DNA of 19,055 nucleotides from assembly GCA_004292705.1 (NCBI GenBank), contig RDXA01000344.1, positions 1 to 19,055 of the forward strand, written 5' to 3'. The stretch comes from Sphingomonadales bacterium (GTDB lineage Bacteria; Pseudomonadota; Alphaproteobacteria; Sphingomonadales; Sphingomonadaceae). Shown here piece by piece: positions 14,556 to 19,055 of this stretch; positions within the stretch are counted from its first letter, which is position 1, and each line of letters begins with the position of its first letter. A model generated the notes under the pieces. The model searched no databases, had not been told where the DNA came from, and saw only the letters and a list, made by a program, of their open reading frames with translations. A program made the position numbers and the translations under genes.

Positions 14556-14614
14556 TAGCCCTCCCAGCATCGGGGGGCAAGGATCGCAACGGCTTGTTAG
14601 GGCTGCCAGGGCTA
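14556..14614. repeat. Mirrored 13-bp repeats preceding two divergent genes
   Basis: TAGCCCTCCCAGC (14556-14568) and GCTGCCAGGGCTA (14602-14614) are inverted copies with two mismatches. Each gene therefore has GCTG-SS-AGGGCTA ending 10 or 11 nt before its ATG. AGGG could serve as SD in both, although the 13-14 nt spacing is long. Confidence 0.4.
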
Positions 14615-14625
14615 TCCTTTCGCGC

Positions 14626-15309
14626 ATGACCGACGCACCGTCCGATAAGCCCTCCCCCAAGCCCGATCGCGGGTTCCGCCCGGACGTGAACTACATCCAG
14701 CCCGAAGGCAGCAAGGGGAAGAGCCTTGTGCTGACACCCGAGGGCATCTTTGCATATGAAGGCGGCAAGATGACCACGATCGCCGACGCGGTCGATTTCT
14801 TCTGGGCGACGGTGGCGCATGACCCGCGCGAATGGAACGCGGGCCTCAAAGGTTACGACTGGCTGCTCCGAAACGCCGCCGAGGCAGACCGCGAAGACGT
14901 GCGCCGCACCTTGGGCTGGCTCGAAGGGGCCATCGGCCTCAGGGATCGCACCGCGGCGGTTGCCGCCTGCCGTTATCTTGCGGCGATGCCCCTCCCCATG
15001 CTCGCAGCGGACCACGGCCGGCTGACCGCGATCTTCAACAGCCGCAAGGTGGGGATGGTGTGGCAGCTCACCCCGGATCTCGACAAGCGCCCGCTGCCCT
15101 CCGGCCCGATCCCGAAATTCGGCAACGAGGCGGGCTTCGGCCTGATCCGCGCGGTGCCGGAACTCTACCTCAAGCTCGCGATGCTCAGCCCCGAGATGGA
15201 GAGCATCGTCAGCCTGCTGGCGGGGGAAGCGATCCGCTACGGCGTCTCGCTTCCCCCCGAGCTGGTCAATCTTGCGGCTTCGGGGCCATCCCCATCTGCC
15301 ACAGGATGA
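14626..15309 (+). CDS. Conserved-looking hypothetical protein, soluble (227 aa)
   Basis: I do not recognise the family. There is no signal peptide or membrane segment. A polar N-terminus (1-35, with RGFRPDVNYIQPEG) leads to a short beta-like stretch (SLVLTPEGIFAYEGG). A helical part rich in Trp and Arg follows (about 50-135, with DFFWATVAHDP and YDWLLRNAAEADREDV). The C-terminal part contains FNSRKVGMVWQLTPD, IPKFGNEAGFGLIRAVPEL and a final amphipathic helix. No catalytic motif is obvious. The ordinary GC-rich composition and the divergent spacing argue that it is a real gene. Its last 44 bp overlap the 3' end of the S9 peptidase gene on the opposite strand. A better start than ATG 14626 is not visible, though the ribosome site is poor. 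Confidence 0.75.
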   Translation: MTDAPSDKPSPKPDRGFRPDVNYIQPEGSKGKSLVLTPEGIFAYEGGKMTTIADAVDFFWATVAHDPREWNAGLKGYDWLLRNAAEADREDVRRTLGWLEGAIGLRDRTAAVAACRYLAAMPLPMLAADHGRLTAIFNSRKVGMVWQLTPDLDKRPLPSGPIPKFGNEAGFGLIRAVPELYLKLAMLSPEMESIVSLLAGEAIRYGVSLPPELVNLAASGPSPSATG

Positions 15310-17494
15310 AGGCGAACTCCTCGGCGGTTTCCTTGAGGCTGTTCCAGCGGCCCGACTGCCCGCCGTGGCCTGCGCCCATGTTGGTCTTCATCAGCAGCAG
15401 GTTGTCGTCGGTCTTCAATTCGCGCAGCTTCGCAACCCACTTGGCCGGTTCCCAATAGGTCACGCGCGGATCGTTCAGCCCTGCGGTCACCAGCATCGGC
15501 GGGTAAGCCTTGGCCACCACCTGATCATAGGGCGAGTAGGATAGCATATAGGCGAACGCCGCCTTGTCGGTGATTGGGTTTCCCCATTCCTGCCATTCGC
15601 CCGGTGTGAGCGGCAGCTTTTCGTTGAGCATCGTGTTCAGCACATCAACGAAGGGCACGTGGGCGACGATCGCGCCATATTGCTTGGGGTCCTGATTGAT
15701 GATCGCCCCCATCAATTCGCCCCCGGCCGAACCGCCGCTGGCAGTGACCATGCCTTCGGCGGTGTAGCCCTTTGCGATCAAACCGCGCCCGGCATCGACG
15801 AAATCGTTGAAGGTGTTGGTCCGCTCGAACAGCTTGCCCTGCAGATACCAGCGCCGCCCGAGATCATCGCCGCCGCGAATATGTGCGATGGCATAGGCGA
15901 AACCGCGATCCACCAGGCTGAGCCGCGAGGTCGAGAAGCCCGGCGGCACGGCATAGCCATAGGCCCCGTAAGCATAGAGGTGCAGCGGCCCCGGCCCTTC
16001 GATCCCGGCCTGCTTGAGGATGTCCGCGCGGTCCTTACGCATCATGATGCTGACCGGCACCAGCGTTCCGTCGCGTGCCTGCACCATCACCCGTTCCGAG
16101 ACATAAAGCGAGGGATCATACCCGCTCGGAATCTCCTGCGTCTTCAGCGTCGTGAGGCCGCCTGTCTTGATGTCATAGTCATAGACCGTGCTCGGCGTCA
16201 CCATCGACTGATAGGCCAGCCGCAGCTTGCTCATGTCATATTCGGGGTTGTTGGAAAGGCCTGCGGTGTAGCTGGCTTCGGGGAAGGTGATCGGGGTGAT
16301 CTTCGCCGCATCGCCATATTGGCGCAGCTGGATCTGGTCGAGGCCATTCAGCCGCCCTTCGGTGACATAGAAGTCCTTGAACAGGTCGAACCCGGTCAGA
16401 TAGAATTCGTCCGACCCGGCGATCACCGTCTGCCAGTCACCCGGCGTTTCCAGCTTCGCCTTGGCCAAGCGGAAGTTGATGTGATCGTCATTGGTCCACA
16501 CCCACAACTCGCCGTCGCGGACATCGACCGAGTATTCGACGCCCTTCTTGCGCGGCTTGACGAGGATCGGGGTGGCGGTCGGGTTGGCGGCAGGGACGAG
16601 CCGCACTTCGCTGGTCTCGTTGTCGCCGGCGGCGATGATCAGCCAGTCCTCCTGCGCCGTCAGCCCTGTGCCGACGCTGAAGCTCTGGTCTTCCTCCTTG
16701 TAGAGCGTGACATCGCTCTCCACCGGGGTGCCGATCACGTGGAGCTTGGCCTCCAGCGTGCGCCACTCTTCGGTCGAGGGGCCGTAGACCAGCGCGGTAT
16801 CATTGGCGACCCACACCAGACCGCCGCGCAGATTGGTCAGCTCGTCGGGCAGATGCTCGCCGGTCTGCAAATCCTTGATCCGCGCGGTGTAGCGTTCCGA
16901 TCCGTTGGTGTCGGTCGAATAGGCGAGATAGCGCCCGTTCTGGCTGATCGAGGCTGCGCCGAGCCGGAAATATTCGAGCCCCTTGGCCAGCTTGTTTTCG
17001 TCGATCAGCAATTCATCGGGGCCGCCCGCAGCAGGCTTGCGCCAATGCTTGCGATACTGCGCGCCTTCCTCGAATTCGCTCCAGTAGATGTAGTCGCCGT
17101 CCTTCTGCGGCACTGTGGAGTCGTCTTCCTTGATGCGTGCGCGCATCTCGGTGAACAGCGCCTCGGTGAAGGGCGCCTGCGCGGCCATATTCGCCTCAAA
17201 ATAGGCGTTCTCGGCCTTGACGTGGTTCAGCACGTCCTCGTCGTCCACCACCGGATAGGACTTGTCGTAGAGCCAGTCATACGGGTCTTCGATGGTGATC
17301 CCGTGATGGGTGTAGGTGTGCGGGCGCTTTTCGGCGACCGGCGGCTTGATGGCGGTGGCAGCTGGCGAAGCGGCGGCAGCGGAAGTGGTCACGCGGGGGG
17401 AATCCTCACTATTGGTCGCATGGAGTGCGGCAGGGGCCAAAGTGGTGGCTGCAAGCGCGCTGGCAAGGGCGATCATGCTGGTCCGACGGATCAT
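15266..17494 (-). CDS. Exported S9 family serine peptidase, oligopeptidase B-like (742 aa)
   Basis: This is a prolyl-oligopeptidase-superfamily enzyme that cuts short peptides. A signal peptide (1-26, ending ALHA) and a low-complexity Ala/Thr stretch (30-48) come first, so it should act in the periplasm. The family opening AEKRPHTYTHHGITIEDPYDWL (in part, about 54-75) leads into the seven-bladed propeller (about 90-470). The alpha/beta-hydrolase domain follows (about 480-742). The catalytic triad is visible: S589 in GGSAGG, D675 in LNDPRV and H710 in GAGHGG. The YAYGAYGYAVPPGFS segment matches oligopeptidase B more than prolyl oligopeptidase, so cleavage after Arg or Lys is expected, but the specificity residues were not aligned. 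The start has AGGGAG about 10 nt upstream. It is divergent from an M24 aminopeptidase. Confidence 0.92.
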   Translation of the reverse strand: MIRRTSMIALASALAATTLAPAALHATNSEDSPRVTTSAAAASPAATAIKPPVAEKRPHTYTHHGITIEDPYDWLYDKSYPVVDDEDVLNHVKAENAYFEANMAAQAPFTEALFTEMRARIKEDDSTVPQKDGDYIYWSEFEEGAQYRKHWRKPAAGGPDELLIDENKLAKGLEYFRLGAASISQNGRYLAYSTDTNGSERYTARIKDLQTGEHLPDELTNLRGGLVWVANDTALVYGPSTEEWRTLEAKLHVIGTPVESDVTLYKEEDQSFSVGTGLTAQEDWLIIAAGDNETSEVRLVPAANPTATPILVKPRKKGVEYSVDVRDGELWVWTNDDHINFRLAKAKLETPGDWQTVIAGSDEFYLTGFDLFKDFYVTEGRLNGLDQIQLRQYGDAAKITPITFPEASYTAGLSNNPEYDMSKLRLAYQSMVTPSTVYDYDIKTGGLTTLKTQEIPSGYDPSLYVSERVMVQARDGTLVPVSIMMRKDRADILKQAGIEGPGPLHLYAYGAYGYAVPPGFSTSRLSLVDRGFAYAIAHIRGGDDLGRRWYLQGKLFERTNTFNDFVDAGRGLIAKGYTAEGMVTASGGSAGGELMGAIINQDPKQYGAIVAHVPFVDVLNTMLNEKLPLTPGEWQEWGNPITDKAAFAYMLSYSPYDQVVAKAYPPMLVTAGLNDPRVTYWEPAKWVAKLRELKTDDNLLLMKTNMGAGHGGQSGRWNSLKETAEEFAFILWQMGMAPKPQD

Positions 17495-17616
17495 GTGGCG
17501 GCGGCTCCCTGTTGTGTGTCCGGGTGGAAAGGCGCGAGACTTCGGCCTATGATGGGGCTTCTAGAGATACATTCCGGCGCGGCAAGTGCCTGCGCAGACG
17601 TCCGAGGATCGATGCC

Positions 17617-19055
17617 ATGCTGATGCAAACCCATGAAGCCCGCCTTGCCGCCCTGCGCGAGGAGCTGAAGCGCCGGGGCGTGGACGGCTTCATCATCCCC
17701 ATCAGCGATGAACACATGAGTGAATATGTCGGCGACTATGCCCAGCGGCTCAAGTGGCTGACCGGGTTCGGTGGTTCGGCCGGGTTTGCAGCGGTGACAC
17801 TGACCCATGCGGCGATCTTCGTCGACGGGCGCTATACCGTGCAGGTGCGCGAGCAGGTCGACGGGAACCTGTTTGATTACAAGAGCGTGCCTGCCGACAC
17901 GCTCGGCGGCTGGCTGGCCGAAGTGTGCGAGATCGGCGCGCGGATCGCCTATGATCCCTGGCTCCACACCTGGGCCTGGGTCGAGGCGCTCGAAAGGCGG
18001 GTCGAGCCCAAGGGTATCGCGCTGGTGCCTGCGGACAGCAACCCGCTCGACGCGGTGTGGGCCGATCAACCCGCCCCCTCGCCAGCGGTGGCCATTGCCC
18101 ATGATGACGCGCTGGCAGGCCGTTCCTCGGCCGACAAGCGCGCCGCCGTCGCCGATTGGCTGGCGAAGGAAGGCCACGATGCGGTGGTGATCCCCGCGCT
18201 CGATTCGATTGCATGGCTGCTCAACATCCGGGGGAGCGACGTCGCTCACACCCCGGTCGCCCTGTCCTATGTGATCGCGCACAAGGACGGCAGCGCCGAA
18301 CTGTTCATCGCGCCCGAAAAGGTGACACCGGAGCTGACCCGGCATCTCGGCAACGCGGTCACGATCCGCGAGCGCGCTGCCTTCGAAGGTGCGCTGGCGG
18401 GCGAATATGCGGGCAAGATCGTCGCGCTCGATCCCGATTTCGCGGTGGTCGGCATCGCGCAGGCCTTGCGCAGCGGGAGGGCGAGCTTCGCCTTCAAGCA
18501 GGACCCGACGATCCTTGCCAAGGCGGTCAAGAATGCGGTCGAACAGCAAGGTCACCGCGATGCGCAGGCGCGTGACGGGGCGGCGGTGAGCAAATTCCTG
18601 CGTTGGCTGGAGATCGAAGGGCCCAAGGGCACCGTCGACGAGCTCTCCGCTGCCGCACGCCTGCAAGCCTTCCGCGAGGACGACGAAGGCCTGCGCGATC
18701 TCAGCTTCGATACCATCTCCGCCGCCGCAGGCCATGCCGCGCTGCCGCATTACAAGGTGGACGAGGACAGCAATATCCCGATCCCGCCCGGCTCGATCTA
18801 CCTTGTCGATTCGGGCGGCCAGTATCCCGGCGGCACCACCGACATCACCCGCACGGTCTGGGTGGGACCGGGCGAACCGACGCCCGAAATGCGTGACCGC
18901 AACACCCGCGTTCTGAAAGGCCACATCCAGCTTGCCCGCGCGGTATTCCCGCAGGGCACCAGCGGCGGGCAGCTCGATGTGCTGGCGCGGCAATATCTGT
19001 GGGAGGCAGGGGTCGATTACGCCCACGGCACCGGCCACGGGGTGGGCAGCTTCCT
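17617..19055 (+). CDS. M24B Xaa-Pro aminopeptidase, aminopeptidase P family (partial, 3' end outside window)
   Basis: This enzyme removes an N-terminal residue preceding proline. 479 complete codons are present and the frame stays open to the end. The N-terminal creatinase-like domain begins RLAALREELKRRGVDGFIIP and contains EYVGDYAQRLKWLTGF and GGSAGFAAV (about 8-55). A second related domain follows (about 165-320), as in the long, three-domain XPNPEP1-like form of roughly 600 aa. In the catalytic pita-bread domain the metal ligands D398 (LVDSGG), D409 (GTTDITRT) and H474 (GTGHGVGSF) are visible; the two glutamates lie past the window. ATG 17617 has GAGG nine bases upstream; a second in-frame ATG at 17623 is possible. 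There is no signal peptide, so it should be cytoplasmic. It is divergent from the S9 peptidase, with 122 bp between starts. Confidence 0.93.
   Translation, partial: MLMQTHEARLAALREELKRRGVDGFIIPISDEHMSEYVGDYAQRLKWLTGFGGSAGFAAVTLTHAAIFVDGRYTVQVREQVDGNLFDYKSVPADTLGGWLAEVCEIGARIAYDPWLHTWAWVEALERRVEPKGIALVPADSNPLDAVWADQPAPSPAVAIAHDDALAGRSSADKRAAVADWLAKEGHDAVVIPALDSIAWLLNIRGSDVAHTPVALSYVIAHKDGSAELFIAPEKVTPELTRHLGNAVTIRERAAFEGALAGEYAGKIVALDPDFAVVGIAQALRSGRASFAFKQDPTILAKAVKNAVEQQGHRDAQARDGAAVSKFLRWLEIEGPKGTVDELSAAARLQAFREDDEGLRDLSFDTISAAAGHAALPHYKVDEDSNIPIPPGSIYLVDSGGQYPGGTTDITRTVWVGPGEPTPEMRDRNTRVLKGHIQLARAVFPQGTSGGQLDVLARQYLWEAGVDYAHGTGHGVGSF

Noticed and set aside
15659..17623. 654-codon open frame antisense to the S9 peptidase
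   Set aside because: The plus-strand frame has shadow composition and no start context, while the minus-strand frame has the full catalytic triad.
1..19055. CRISPR, tRNA, rRNA, insertion sequence, toxin-antitoxin or phage-defence module
   Set aside because: I looked for repeat arrays, cloverleaf-like arms, transposase or integrase motifs and small paired genes on both strands and saw none.

Overview
The window is GC-rich, gene-dense bacterial chromosome. Two large TonB-dependent receptors of the kind expanded in sphingomonads, an alphaproteobacterial-type YggS and a compact FtsK suggest an alphaproteobacterium of the Sphingomonadales, probably Erythrobacter-like. This placement is inferred from protein character, since no rRNA or marker tree is available here. 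I see no rRNA, tRNA, CRISPR array, insertion sequence or prophage. No gene-free stretch exceeds 300 bases. The longest are 12152-12379 (228 bp) and 6771-6986 (216 bp), and both carry dyad symmetry.

Layout. Positions 2-124 hold the 3' end of a gene that looks like glnD (PII uridylyltransferase). A 915-aa TonB-dependent receptor follows (237-2984, +) and ends at an intrinsic terminator. Next is a divergent pair, yggS (3057-3719, -) and a ThiE/TenI-like gene (3718-4278, +), whose ATG codons share two bases of one CCATGG. Then come ftsK (4356-6770, +), a leader with a bulged hairpin, and a second TonB-dependent receptor (6987-9335, +). On the minus strand from 12151 to 9343 runs a probable operon: a PstS-like phosphate-binding lipoprotein, a polytopic DUF2157 protein and a GDYXXLXY protein. 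The last two overlap by GTGA. Divergent from pstS is a 7TM-sensor diguanylate cyclase (12380-14122, +). A 4HBT thioesterase (14153-14545, -) faces a divergent unknown gene (14626-15309, +). The unknown gene overlaps the 3' end of a secreted S9/oligopeptidase-B-like peptidase (15266-17494, -). The peptidase is divergent from a cytoplasmic M24B Xaa-Pro aminopeptidase (17617-end, +, cut by the window).

How the genes fit together. Most of the window is housekeeping: nitrogen signalling, PLP homeostasis, chromosome segregation, nutrient uptake and peptide breakdown. The least explained part is the orphan pstS-DUF2157-GDYXXLXY cluster with the divergent diguanylate cyclase. No pstCAB permease genes are in view. 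The shared upstream region holds a possible Pho-box-like site and two palindromes, so a phosphate-responsive envelope module is a reasonable but unproven reading. I found no clear-cut new defence or mobile system.
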